DNA from: Gelidibacter algens
Lineage (GTDB): Bacteria; Bacteroidota; Bacteroidia; Flavobacteriales; Flavobacteriaceae
Assembly (NCBI RefSeq): GCF_001678675.1
Contig: NZ_LZRN01000001.1
Location: 1-64,000, forward strand
DNA length: 64,000 nt
Direction: 5' to 3'
Position numbers and translations under genes: made by a program. Below are positions 18,884-27,649 of this stretch, in pieces. A model generated the notes under the pieces. It was not told the DNA's origin, did no database searches, and saw only the letters and a program-made list of their open reading frames with translations. Each line of letters opens with the position of its first letter. The stretch's first letter is position 1.

Positions 18884-19450
18884 ATGAGTCTTAGAAAATT
18901 TTTAACGAGTAAAGTGTTTTTGAAACAAATTGTCCTTGCTGTTGTTGCCATTATAGTGTTGAGTTTTTTAGCGTTAAAGTGGTTAGACTATCGCACCAAC
19001 CATGGGAGTTTTGTAACGGTTCCTGATTTAGCAGGAAAAACCATAGAAACCGCTAAAATTGAATTAAAGGACAATGATTTGACCATGGAAATCCAAGATT
19101 CTGCGAATTACAATCCTAGCTATCCAAAATTTTCTGTTATTGAGCAATACCCAACAGCGGGCAGTCAGGTTAAAGAAGACCGAAAAATATATTTGATTCT
19201 AAATCCGTCAGGTTTCCGCAAAGTGGAACTGCCTATTGTAGTGGGTCGAACCTTTCGTCAAGCCAAGCCAACACTGGAAGCAATTGGTTTTGAGGTGGGT
19301 AAAATCTCCTATATAGATGATATTGGTAAAGATGAAGTACAATCCATTTCATTTGAGGGCAAAGCGGTCAAAGCGGGCGATTTACTCCCAATGACCTCCA
19401 AAATTGATTTGGTTTTAGGAAATGGTAATAGAGGTATAAACGACTTATGA
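18884..19450 (+). CDS. membrane-anchored PASTA-domain protein
   Basis: 188-aa protein with one N-terminal membrane helix (IVLAVVAIIVLSFLALKW type) and two PASTA repeats facing the periplasm. The first begins VTVPDLAGKTIETAKIEL and the second LPIVVGRTFRQAKPTLEAIGF. PASTA domains bind peptidoglycan stem peptides or muropeptides. There is no kinase or penicillin-binding domain, so it is a stand-alone PASTA protein as is usual in Bacteroidota. Its TGA overlaps the rluD ATG (ATGA), indicating translational coupling, and it lies opposite the wall-synthesis gene ddl. Confidence 0.92.
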   Translation: MSLRKFLTSKVFLKQIVLAVVAIIVLSFLALKWLDYRTNHGSFVTVPDLAGKTIETAKIELKDNDLTMEIQDSANYNPSYPKFSVIEQYPTAGSQVKEDRKIYLILNPSGFRKVELPIVVGRTFRQAKPTLEAIGFEVGKISYIDDIGKDEVQSISFEGKAVKAGDLLPMTSKIDLVLGNGNRGINDL

Positions 19451-20499
19451 TAGAAGACACCAACCAAAATTTAGAAGAGCAAAACGATGATGAGTTGTAT
19501 GAGCATTATGCTTTTACAGCTGAAAAAGGCCAGACGCCACTGAGAATTGATAAATACTTGATGAATTTTATTGAAAACGCCACGCGTAATAAAATTCAGG
19601 CAGCAGCCAAAAATGGCAGTATCTATGTCAATGACCTTCCTGTCAAATCTAATTATAAAGTCAAACCATTTGATAAGATTCGCGTGCTTTTTGAGCATCC
19701 TCCTTATGAATATTTGCTGACACCAGAGGACATTCCACTCAATATTGTGTATGAGGATGATGATTTGCTGGTGGTCAATAAAGAAGCAGGCATGGTTGTG
19801 CATCCCGGTCACGGGAATTATTCGGGCACACTCATCAATGCCCTAATCTATCATTTTGAAAATTTGCCCAACAATTCCAGTAACAGACCTGGTTTAGTGC
19901 ATCGTATTGATAAAGATACCAGCGGATTGTTGGTTATTGCCAAAACTGAAGCGGCCATGGCAAACCTTTCCAAACAATTCTTTAATAAAACCAGTGAGCG
20001 CGAATATATTGCGATAGTTTGGGGCAATGTAGATGAAGAGGAAGGCACAATTGAAGGCAATATTGGCAGACATCCAAAAAACAGATTGCAGAATACTGTT
20101 TATTTTGGTGATGATGAAGACAAGGGCAAACCTGCCGTTACCCATTATAAAGTGCTGGAGCGCTTGGGTTATGTAACCTTGGTGTCCTGTAAATTAGAAA
20201 CTGGACGAACGCACCAAATTCGTGTGCACATGAAATATATTGGACATACTCTTTTTAACGATGCCCGCTACGGTGGGGAGAAAATCCTAAAGGGGACTAC
20301 ATTTTCCAAATACAAACAGTTTGTTGACAATTGCTTCAAAATTTTGCCACGTCAGGCCTTGCACGCTAAAACCTTGGGTTTTGACCATCCTACAACCGGC
20401 AAGTTTATGAGTTTTGATTCTGAGGTGCCTCAAGATATTCAGGCGTGTATTGAAAAGTGGCGCCATTATTCCAAGCATCAAGAGATGGATCTCGAATAA
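19447..20499 (+). CDS. rluD: RluD-type 23S rRNA pseudouridine synthase
   Basis: 350-aa enzyme with an N-terminal S4 RNA-binding domain (RIDKYLMNFIENATRNKIQAA) and an RsuA/RluD catalytic domain. The catalytic motif HRIDKDTSGLLVIAKT near residue 150 holds the nucleophilic Asp, and GRTHQIRVHM is present near residue 255. By family it would modify uridines of helix 69 of 23S rRNA; exact sites cannot be read from sequence. It is coupled to the PASTA gene by a 4-base overlap. A conserved repeat element (20558-20674) follows its stop. Confidence 0.95.
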   Translation: MIEDTNQNLEEQNDDELYEHYAFTAEKGQTPLRIDKYLMNFIENATRNKIQAAAKNGSIYVNDLPVKSNYKVKPFDKIRVLFEHPPYEYLLTPEDIPLNIVYEDDDLLVVNKEAGMVVHPGHGNYSGTLINALIYHFENLPNNSSNRPGLVHRIDKDTSGLLVIAKTEAAMANLSKQFFNKTSEREYIAIVWGNVDEEEGTIEGNIGRHPKNRLQNTVYFGDDEDKGKPAVTHYKVLERLGYVTLVSCKLETGRTHQIRVHMKYIGHTLFNDARYGGEKILKGTTFSKYKQFVDNCFKILPRQALHAKTLGFDHPTTGKFMSFDSEVPQDIQACIEKWRHYSKHQEMDLE

Positions 20500-20557
20500 T
20501 CCAGCTATTTTTTTCTAAGATTTTCTTGGCATAATCGGGTTCAAGACTATTTTTATT

Positions 20558-20674
20558 TGGGCGTTACCCTCTTTCAATAAATTTCCAGAGGGTCAGGCTT
20601 TCACTACTCGCTCCCTTCCACCGCGCCTGCCCGCCAAGGCAGGGAGCTCAAACATGCCGTTCAATCCTTAACGC
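20558..20674 (-). repeat. conserved structured intergenic element, copy 1
   Basis: On the minus strand it runs from GCGTTAAGGATTGAACGG through a GGAGCTC-like stem to GTGAAAGCCTGACCC and ends GGTAACGCCC. The second copy is at 59558-59632. Its core words GCGTTAAGGATTGA, AAAGCCTGACCC and GGTAACGCC are shared while the middle differs in length. It contains internal inverted repeats (CCTGCC/GGCAGG). I recognise it as a recurring flavobacterial intergenic element but cannot assign a named RNA family. Confidence 0.65.
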
Positions 20675-20767
20675 ATCGGCTCGCGTAATTGGAATTTGTT
20701 TCGTAATTTTGAATATCAAAAATGTTATGAATCCTTTAATAAGATACCCGCTTTGGTGGGCATTACT

Positions 20768-21526
20768 ATGAAACTCGTATTATCCCCAGCAAAATCCTTA
20801 GATTTTGAAACCACATTACCCACAGAAAAAAGCACACAGCCGGAATTTTTAAAACACTCAGAGCAGTTGAACAAGTTGCTCAAAAAGAAATCTGTCAAAG
20901 CCCTATCAGAGCTTATGAGTATTTCTAAAGATTTAAGCCAACTCAATTATGAGCGCAATCAGGAGTGGGAAATACCATTTACTAAAGAGAATGCACGCCC
21001 TGCAATTTACGCGTTCAATGGCGATGTGTATAGAGGTTTGGATGCTTACACCATTCCCAAAAATAAAATAGAGAAGGTTAAGGATACTGTGCGGATTCTT
21101 TCAGGATTGTATGGCGTTTTGAAGCCTTTGGATCTCATTCAGCCTTACCGTTTGGAAATGGGTACGAAATTGAGTGTCGGCAAACATAAAAATTTGTATG
21201 AGTTTTGGAAAAAGGATATTACAAACGCTTTGAATAACGAATTAAAGGACGGTGAAATATTCCTGAATTTGGCGAGTGTTGAATATTTTAAGGCTGTAGA
21301 CACTAAAACTTTGAAAGTACCTGTAATAGATGTTGATTTCAAGGAATTGAAAAATGGGGATTATAAAACTATTGGGATATATGCAAAACTGGCACGCGGC
21401 CTTATGACCCGCTATATCATTGACAACAATTCAGAAACTCTTGATGATGTTAAAGGTTTCGATTTAGAAAACTACAGATTTCATGAAAAGCTTTCTGCAG
21501 ACAACAAATTGGTGTTTACGAGATGA
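20768..21526 (+). CDS. yaaA: YaaA family peroxide-stress protein
   Basis: 252 aa from the ATG at 20768, which starts the canonical MKLVLSPAKSLDFE; an upstream TTG at 20696 would add 24 non-conserved residues. Other conserved parts are RPAIYAFNGDVYRGLDA, RILSGLYGVLKPLDLIQPYRLEMGT, FLNLASVEYFKAV and ARGLMTRYII. In E. coli YaaA limits intracellular iron under hydrogen peroxide stress and binds DNA. It is a stand-alone gene convergent with the bTHX gene. Confidence 0.95.
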   Translation: MKLVLSPAKSLDFETTLPTEKSTQPEFLKHSEQLNKLLKKKSVKALSELMSISKDLSQLNYERNQEWEIPFTKENARPAIYAFNGDVYRGLDAYTIPKNKIEKVKDTVRILSGLYGVLKPLDLIQPYRLEMGTKLSVGKHKNLYEFWKKDITNALNNELKDGEIFLNLASVEYFKAVDTKTLKVPVIDVDFKELKNGDYKTIGIYAKLARGLMTRYIIDNNSETLDDVKGFDLENYRFHEKLSADNKLVFTR

Positions 21527-21595
21527 AGGAACGGATGGTCACATTGGATAAATTCTCTGTGTAGAACCCAATGGAAACTAGGTCTTATAGCAACC

Positions 21596-21727
21596 TTAAG
21601 GTTTAGATTTTTTGTCGACACTTATTTTTTCAAGCGTTGTTGGTCTTTTTTTAATTCTAGGGCGTCTTACCCCATAACTCCCGCGTTGTATTTTTCCGCG
21701 TCTCGATTTTTTGTCACCTTTTCCCAT
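21596..21727 (-). CDS. 30S ribosomal protein bTHX (43 aa)
   Basis: Translating the minus strand from ATG at 21727 gives 43 codons ending in TAA at 21596-21598. The protein begins MGKGDKKSRRGKIQRGSYG and continues VRRPRIKKRP. This matches the THX ribosomal protein of Bacteroidota, whose family begins MGKGDKK(T/S)xRGKI..GSYG. It is strongly basic as expected for a small protein that packs into 16S rRNA of the 30S head. It is easily missed because of its size. The C-terminal TTLEKISVDKKSKP is a longer tail than I recall for some family members. It is convergent with yaaA and divergent from the TPR gene. Confidence 0.88.
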   Translation of the reverse strand: MGKGDKKSRRGKIQRGSYGVRRPRIKKRPTTLEKISVDKKSKP

Positions 21728-21827
21728 GTGTTGTAAATTTACTAGTCGTTAAAATGAAGTACTTTTGAAGGTACTCAATTTTAGTACTCCAAACCACTAT
21801 ATATAGAAATTAATTTTAATTTAACAA

Positions 21828-22550
21828 ATGTACTATTACTTTATTATCGCTTTTCAAGCCTTTTGTATCTATCACCTATTCAAAAATAGGAATTCATATT
21901 ATTGGATTTTTGCAATTGTTTTTTTGCCGCTCGTAGGCTGTATTATTTATTTGGCGACCCAAGTATTCACTAAGCGCGATACCGAAAAAATTCAGGAGAA
22001 TATAACCACAATCATTGATCCTTCCAAGAAAGTGAGAATGTTGGAACAGAAACTGGAATTTTCGGAAACCTATCAAAACAGGATCAATCTTGCTGATGCC
22101 TACCTCGCATCTCATAGCTATTCCAAGGCAATTGTGCACTACACTAAAGCTTTGGAAGACAAGACCCAAAACGGGTTTTATGCCAAATCACAATTAATTA
22201 AAGCCTATTATTACAACAAAGACTATGATGCGGTCATTGCGCACAGTGAAAGTGTGGAAAGTTACAAGGAATATGGAAAGTCAGATATTCCATTTCTTTA
22301 CGGAATGTCTTTAGCAGAAAAGGGCCGAACTGAAGAAGCGGAGACCCAATTAAAAATAATTGACAGACCTTACTGTAATTATAATGAACGTTTATCGTTT
22401 GCAAAATTTTTAGTAAGTCTAGACAAAACCAATGATGCCAAAGCGCTGCTGGAGGAGCTTTATGGAGAGATGCAAAACATGACCAAAATGAATCTTCGTG
22501 TTTATAAAGCCACCATTCTTGAAGTAGAGAAATTGAAAAACAGCCTCTAA
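21828..22550 (+). CDS. membrane protein with PLDc_N-like N-terminus and TPR repeats
   Basis: 240-aa protein. The first 46 residues form two membrane helices (YYFIIAFQAFCIYHLF and YYWIFAIVFLPLVGCIIYL) like the N-terminal helices of cardiolipin-synthase-related proteins (PLDc_N). The rest is a soluble tetratricopeptide region, for example RINLADAYLASHSYSKAIVHYTKALED and LYGMSLAEKGRTEEAETQLKII. No phospholipase HKD motif is present. It is likely a membrane-tethered scaffold; partners are unknown. It ends immediately before the glycosylase-like gene (next ATG follows the stop directly), so the two are probably co-expressed. Confidence 0.82.
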   Translation: MYYYFIIAFQAFCIYHLFKNRNSYYWIFAIVFLPLVGCIIYLATQVFTKRDTEKIQENITTIIDPSKKVRMLEQKLEFSETYQNRINLADAYLASHSYSKAIVHYTKALEDKTQNGFYAKSQLIKAYYYNKDYDAVIAHSESVESYKEYGKSDIPFLYGMSLAEKGRTEEAETQLKIIDRPYCNYNERLSFAKFLVSLDKTNDAKALLEELYGEMQNMTKMNLRVYKATILEVEKLKNSL

Positions 22551-23297
22551 ATGTTTGTTCACAAACATCCATATCCACCTTTCATCAATGAAGATACTAC
22601 CAAACTGATTGTGGGCACCCTACCACCGCCACGGTTTTCAGTAGGGGAGTTGTTGGAAAAGGATGTCGATTTTTGTTACGGCAGTTATTTTAATTCGCTC
22701 TGGTTGTTTATTGATAAGATCCATGATCTTAATTTGAGGTTCGATAACTCACAAGAAGCGGTGACCCAGCGGAAAGATTTTCTAATGTCACAAAAAATTG
22801 GTGTTTGTGATATTGTTGAAAGTGCAGAGCGCGAAAAGATTGATGCGTCAGATCTGGGGATGAAAAACATTCAATTACGAAACCTGCTTGGGTATCTTCA
22901 AATCTATCCTAACATTGACACCTTGCTTTTTACAGGAGGCAACAGCAAAAACGGACCGGAATATTTTTTTAGAAAGCATTTGAAGTCCCACGGCTTACAA
23001 TTAAAAGTCGTTTCCGACCAAGTGCCACGCATTCATGAATTTGAGATTCTTGGAGCATTGGAAATACCCAACACACTGCCTACAGTCGAAGGATCAAACC
23101 TTTCAGCTCTATCAGAATCAGGAGGTCTTGCAAACAGAATCATCAAAACCGTTTCACTTACCTCAGGCTCGGGTGCCGCCAATATTTCCATCAGCAGGAT
23201 GCCTTTATACCAACAGCTCAAAGCTAAATCCCGGAGTCTTGGCACGGATTTCAATACCTTCGATTTTAGAGTGCTGCAATACCGAGAGTTTTTTTGA
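22551..23297 (+). CDS. uracil/hypoxanthine-DNA glycosylase superfamily protein
   Basis: 248-aa protein resembling the uracil-DNA glycosylase superfamily. An N-terminal LIVGTLPPPRFS is at the position of the GxxPGxxS-like catalytic loop, YGSYFNSLWLFI follows, then GVCDIVESAEREKIDASD and LLFTGGNSKNGPEYFFRKHL. A C-terminal SGSGAANISIS.MPLY..LK could be the DNA-intercalation loop region. It likely removes damaged bases from DNA, but the exact base is not predictable and the catalytic loop is unusual (three prolines). The start abuts the upstream TPR gene. Confidence 0.65.
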   Translation: MFVHKHPYPPFINEDTTKLIVGTLPPPRFSVGELLEKDVDFCYGSYFNSLWLFIDKIHDLNLRFDNSQEAVTQRKDFLMSQKIGVCDIVESAEREKIDASDLGMKNIQLRNLLGYLQIYPNIDTLLFTGGNSKNGPEYFFRKHLKSHGLQLKVVSDQVPRIHEFEILGALEIPNTLPTVEGSNLSALSESGGLANRIIKTVSLTSGSGAANISISRMPLYQQLKAKSRSLGTDFNTFDFRVLQYREFF

Positions 23298-23411
23298 GTC
23301 AATACCTCATTCAAATGTGTTAATTTAGTACGTCATATTTTGTAAATTCAAGGGCTGGCTCAAGGGCTGCATTTATTTAACACCTAATCTCCCATTGTGC
23401 GGGACACCTCT

Positions 23412-24206
23412 ATGAAAAAAGTTCTACAAATTAGCAATGGTATTGCGCTCGTATCCACCATTATTATCAACTATCTGTCAAATACTGGCGCTATCAATAA
23501 CACGACCATAGGTGAAGTTTCCAATGGTTTAAATTCTTTGTTTACGCCGGCGGGCTATGCTTTTGCCATTTGGGGGTTTATCTATTTGCTATTGCTTGGC
23601 TTTATTATATATCAAGGCAGGAGTCTTTTTGTAAAAGTGAGAGATGATGACTTTGTACTTAAAATAGGGTGGTGGTTTGTAATCTCTTGTATGGCCAACT
23701 CTGCATGGGTATTCTTATGGCTCTACGGTTATACAGGTTTGTCTTGTATTTTTATCTTTTTATTGTTGTTCTCCTTATTGAAAATCGTCATGAACAATGC
23801 CATGGAACTTTGGGATGCCCCAATGTCTGTCATTGCGTTTTTGTGGTGGCCTTTTGTGTTTTATAGTGGCTGGGTAACGGTAGCAAGCATCGCCAACGTA
23901 TCCTCTTACTTGATTAAAATAGAATGGGATGGTTTCGGAATGTCAGAAGAGGCTTGGACCATTTTTATGATCCTTGGAGCTTTAATCGTTAATTTGCTAG
24001 TGACTTGGACGCGTAATATGCGCGAATTTGCCCTGGTTGGCGCTTGGGCACTCATTGCCATTGCCTATAGCAATTATGAGATAGAAACCACGATCGCCTA
24101 TATTGCAGGAGGTGCGGCTCTAGTGTTAATTGTGAGCAGTATGGTGCATGGCTATCAAAACAAGGAGACGAGTCCCGTAGAGAAGTGTAAGGAGTATTTT
24201 CAATAA
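23412..24206 (+). CDS. TspO-like tryptophan-rich integral membrane protein
   Basis: 264 aa from the ATG at 23412; GTG at 23397 would add five residues. It has about eight hydrophobic segments rich in Trp/Phe/Tyr, including FTPAGYAFAIWGFIYLLLLGF, WWFVISCMANSAWVFLWLYGY and LWWPFVFYSGWVTVASIANV. This layout matches proteins annotated as tryptophan-rich sensory proteins or TspO/MBR-related, but it is longer than classical five-helix TspO (about 160 aa). Ligand and role are unknown. Confidence 0.75.
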   Translation: MKKVLQISNGIALVSTIIINYLSNTGAINNTTIGEVSNGLNSLFTPAGYAFAIWGFIYLLLLGFIIYQGRSLFVKVRDDDFVLKIGWWFVISCMANSAWVFLWLYGYTGLSCIFIFLLLFSLLKIVMNNAMELWDAPMSVIAFLWWPFVFYSGWVTVASIANVSSYLIKIEWDGFGMSEEAWTIFMILGALIVNLLVTWTRNMREFALVGAWALIAIAYSNYEIETTIAYIAGGAALVLIVSSMVHGYQNKETSPVEKCKEYFQ

Positions 24207-24213
24207 GCTCACC

Positions 24214-26010
24214 TTACTCTTTCTTCGCCTTAAACGTCCCGTTGGGTTGAATCAAATTCATATCTGTAATGACCTTGTCGGTCTCTAAAAATTCTATCTT
24301 ATAACCGTCTAGCACTTTAAGTGAAAATTTATGTTTTTCAGTTGGCATGAGTTCATATTCTGGTTGTCCAGGAACAAAAAGATAAAGCACAGTTTCATTT
24401 TTAGTATATATTTTTAAAGGGGTGCCCATCAAACTGTAATCGCCTACGTATTTTTCCAAATCCGAACTGCTCACGTCAATCGTGTTTGGGGTGCGTTTGA
24501 AGACAATGGGTTCCAGTGCGGCTTCTGCCTTTAGGGAAACACTTGAAATATCACCAACGTCATTGGTGGCAAAATTGAATCGCATTGGGCCTGCATCAGT
24601 TGTGTCGATGCCTGTTTTTGTCACTTCGTAAGGTTCAAAGACATCATAATGGTAATGTTTTAAATATACCTTCATCCTCTTAAAGCTCGCAAATAGGGAG
24701 TCGTTTTCAACCGCCACATCAAAGCTACCATAACCGGCATTTTCATACGACCCTGAATACTCTTGTTTTATATGCGAGGGACTGGTATTTTTAATCTGTG
24801 TAGACGTATCGTTCAGCTTCAATTCTTCTTCCATCTTTTTTGCCTTCTCCTGTCCTTCTAAAAAACGTTTGGTCCAATCTGTGGTTTTTTCTCCAAGAAG
24901 TCGGTCGGCAATAGTATTTCTGACCAAATTGGGTACTGAAGATCCATTTTGATTGGCCAACACCACAACCCCTAAACTATCGCTCGGAAAAAACGCCACA
25001 CTTGCCGAAAATCCATCGATATTACCGCCATGCTCCACGCGGTAATGTCCTTTATAAGACGAGAGCATCCAGCCGTAACCATAATTTGCAAAGTGTAAAT
25101 CTGGATTTTCTTTATCTGGCAAAGCGCCAGTCATCACCATTTGAGAGCTCATAGCTTCACTGATATAAGCTTCTGGTAAAATTTCTTCAGCGTTGTGTTT
25201 TCCTTTGTTGATCCACATTTTTAACCATTTCGCCATATCATTGGCACTGCTATAAATACTTCCTGCAGGGCTCATCCCTGAAATGTCATAATAGTCCATT
25301 TTGCTGATCTTGTCATCTTTTTTGAGCTCGTATCCCAATGCGGCATTATCACTCTTTTCCAAGTCGGTCAACAAGGTTTGTGAACGCGACATGCCTAAAG
25401 GTTCAAAAAAGCGGGTCTTAATATTATCTTCCCAAGATTGGCCTGTTATTTTTTCAGCGATGACGCCTTGCGCCAAAAACATAAAATTGTTGTAGTGCCA
25501 TTCTTTCCGGAGGTCAGTAAAAGGTTCCTGATACGCAATCCTTTCAATTAAACTATCCTTATCTGCGGAAGGAAATAAATACCAGCTCAAATCATGGCGT
25601 GGTAAGCCTGTGCTATGACGCATCAAATCCTTAATGATAATATGATTGTCTAAATCATCATTATAAAATTTTAATTTGGGAATGTATGTGATGGGACTGT
25701 CATCAAAAGATAACTTGTCTTCCGCTCGTAATTGACCCAAAAGGGCAGAGGTAAAGGCTTTTGTGGAAGATCCAATGGCAAACAAGGTATTGGCATCTAC
25801 AGGAACTTTATTTTCATAATCGCGGTAACCAAAACCTTTGGCATAAATAATTTTGTCACCATCAACTACAGCAACAGAAAATCCAGGGGCTTTTGTGGCT
25901 TCTAAAATGGCGTTGAGATCTTTTTCAATGCCTTTGAGGCGCTTGTCGGTTTGAGCGTTGATAGATGTGAAGAGGACGAAACAAAAGAGAAGGCAGATAA
26001 ACTTTTTCAT
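24214..26010 (-). CDS. secreted serine hydrolase (class C beta-lactamase/esterase fold) with C-terminal DUF3471-like domain
   Basis: 598-aa protein with signal peptide (MKKFICLLFCFVLFTSINAQ). The penicillin-binding/beta-lactamase-related domain carries the S81-x-x-K84 motif (SSTK), Y173-N-N175 as the YxN element and HGG at 327-329 as the third motif. After about residue 400 a beta-rich domain follows (EYSGSYENAGYGSFDVAVEN onward), like the DUF3471 and related C-terminal domains of such hydrolases. It acts in the periplasm or at the surface, on esters, peptides or beta-lactams; the substrate cannot be told. It stands alone, convergent with the TspO-like gene. Confidence 0.92.
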   Translation of the reverse strand: MKKFICLLFCFVLFTSINAQTDKRLKGIEKDLNAILEATKAPGFSVAVVDGDKIIYAKGFGYRDYENKVPVDANTLFAIGSSTKAFTSALLGQLRAEDKLSFDDSPITYIPKLKFYNDDLDNHIIIKDLMRHSTGLPRHDLSWYLFPSADKDSLIERIAYQEPFTDLRKEWHYNNFMFLAQGVIAEKITGQSWEDNIKTRFFEPLGMSRSQTLLTDLEKSDNAALGYELKKDDKISKMDYYDISGMSPAGSIYSSANDMAKWLKMWINKGKHNAEEILPEAYISEAMSSQMVMTGALPDKENPDLHFANYGYGWMLSSYKGHYRVEHGGNIDGFSASVAFFPSDSLGVVVLANQNGSSVPNLVRNTIADRLLGEKTTDWTKRFLEGQEKAKKMEEELKLNDTSTQIKNTSPSHIKQEYSGSYENAGYGSFDVAVENDSLFASFKRMKVYLKHYHYDVFEPYEVTKTGIDTTDAGPMRFNFATNDVGDISSVSLKAEAALEPIVFKRTPNTIDVSSSDLEKYVGDYSLMGTPLKIYTKNETVLYLFVPGQPEYELMPTEKHKFSLKVLDGYKIEFLETDKVITDMNLIQPNGTFKAKKE

Positions 26011-26349
26011 AACATAGTGGTTTTGATGGATTAGGTAATGAGTAGTCTTATGTCTGGAAAAGTTACGTATTTTGTTGAAATAGTTGACTATATATATTCA
26101 TTTAACATGCCTCCGAAAAACCGTGACAATTTTAAAAAATAGATTCTATTCCTCTGGAAACCTGTTGTCCAATTATGTTTTAGAGTCAATTTAAAGCTGC
26201 TATCAATTGGCGTTATGCTAAATTAAAGCGTTGATTTTTACAGTGCGTCGGTCTTCGTTCTTATATAAGAAACATGCTCAACAAACAAACTTTTGCTCAT
26301 AAGTTTCAGGATACGGTTCATAAAATGCATTGTTGAAATGTGGGCACCC
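26011..26349. other. intergenic region with a cassette-boundary-like motif
   Basis: About 340 bases between minus-strand genes. No gene is supported. 26207-26235 reads TCAATTGGCGTTATGCTAAATT followed by AAAGCGTTG (quoted in two parts), resembling CCGTTACGCTAAATTGC near 33902 and AGCTAAATTGC near 43492. Confidence 0.4.
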
Positions 26350-27045
26350 TTAATGTTTGTTAGCGTATTCCAAACCATAATTCCCATTGGCCCATGCCAT
26401 TGTGGGGTGCATCCATGCATCCAATGGCTGAAATAAAAAACCGTGGCGCAACCCAGTATGCAGTTCAATTTCCTCAAAATTCGCGATCTTACAAGTGGAA
26501 TTTTCTTTTCTTTTAAGTGCAGAAGCGCCAAATGGATCAGAGGCTTCATAAATGGTCAAAATATTACCACAGAAGTTGATTTCAGGAATATTTTGGAGAT
26601 CAAGTTCTTGAAAACTTCCAATAAACACAAAGTTCAAATCTTTATTATTTGTGAGGGTAGAAACATATTGGGCGATATAGCCGCCTTTAGAAGTGCCAAC
26701 CACGGTTATATGTTGGGCTAAAACTCCTGTCCTGATCAAACTGTCAATTTGGGAGGTGATCAAAATGGCGTAATCTCTAGCGTTGACGTTGCCATTTCTT
26801 TTTTCGCTTAAGACGGTGAACCCGTTATCTTCAAATTTTGAAATGATTTCCAAATAGGCCGTTTTGCCGTATTCGGGATGTAGTTCCTCCAGGTCATGTG
26901 TTTCCAAAAATCGATTGTGGAGAAAAAAAATAAAGCGGTCTTCATTTTTTGTGTTACATGCCATTAAGCTGATACCATATACTATGCCGATCAAACAAGT
27001 TCTTTTCGATATGCTGAGTTTTTTGATGGAACGTATGTTTTTCAT
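26350..27045 (-). CDS. lipoprotein alpha/beta hydrolase
   Basis: 231-aa protein with a lipoprotein signal ending SLMAC (Cys30), so it is probably membrane-anchored. A compact alpha/beta-hydrolase core follows: nucleophile elbow G-T-S119-K-G-G, likely acid D170 in YEASDPFG and likely His201 in GLRHGF. The catalytic triad order and spacing are normal. Substrate unknown. It begins 7 bases after the end of the DUF6933-like gene on the same strand, so the two are likely co-transcribed. Confidence 0.82.
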   Translation of the reverse strand: MKNIRSIKKLSISKRTCLIGIVYGISLMACNTKNEDRFIFFLHNRFLETHDLEELHPEYGKTAYLEIISKFEDNGFTVLSEKRNGNVNARDYAILITSQIDSLIRTGVLAQHITVVGTSKGGYIAQYVSTLTNNKDLNFVFIGSFQELDLQNIPEINFCGNILTIYEASDPFGASALKRKENSTCKIANFEEIELHTGLRHGFLFQPLDAWMHPTMAWANGNYGLEYANKH

Positions 27046-27052
27046 TCGGAAT

Positions 27053-27580
27053 CTAAAAACTTAAAAGTATGTTCATCGCTTCAGTGGACGTTGTAAATTC
27101 AGACATTTTCTTACTTGTGCCAAGATGTATGGGCGTGCGGTTCAGACGACTGCTTAATTCTTTCATTGGCATGTCCTCTAAGGTACCAAATTGGTACTGC
27201 CATATTTTCAAATCCTGAAGTTTGTAATTTTGAAATCCTGTGGTTTTCTTATCGTTGTCGGTAGGCAAAAAATCCAAGCGGCCAATGAGGGCATCTATTT
27301 TCTCGAAATCCTTAATCATCCCATCATAGATCAATTGGCTATAGAAGGCGTTCTTGAAAAGGTCATCAATAGCGTTCAGATCGGAAGATTTTATATCCGT
27401 CAAAATCACTGCGTACTGTGTTTTCGCATTCAAAATGAGCCAGCATTTTTTGCGGTCTACATAAAAAACCGTGGCATTCCATTTGCCGAGAATTCCGCAT
27501 TGTGCATCTGTGCTTTGCGGTTTGACAATCTTCGTAATTAGTTTTTCGAGTTTCTTGGAAGTATGGATTGGTGTGCGCAT
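27053..27580 (-). CDS. DUF6933-like protein
   Basis: 175-aa soluble protein. The segment LGKWNATVFYVDRKKCWLILNAKTQYAVILTDI near residues 30-62 resembles the N-terminal core of DUF6933 proteins (bacterial proteins, often beside toxin or mobile genes, of unknown function). The C-terminal half has helices and the segment NRTPIHLGTSKKMSE. No catalytic motif was recognised. It lies upstream of the lipoprotein hydrolase gene with 7 bases between. Confidence 0.6.
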   Translation of the reverse strand: MRTPIHTSKKLEKLITKIVKPQSTDAQCGILGKWNATVFYVDRKKCWLILNAKTQYAVILTDIKSSDLNAIDDLFKNAFYSQLIYDGMIKDFEKIDALIGRLDFLPTDNDKKTTGFQNYKLQDLKIWQYQFGTLEDMPMKELSSRLNRTPIHLGTSKKMSEFTTSTEAMNILLSF

Positions 27581-27649
27581 TTAAATTTTGTATATGTGTT
27601 AATTGGTCAAACGGCGTTGTAAAGCAGTGTCCATGATATCATTAAAATG

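Noticed and set aside
26238-26549. 103-codon minus-strand frame
   Set aside because: Overlaps the lipoprotein hydrolase in another frame and has no family-like segments.
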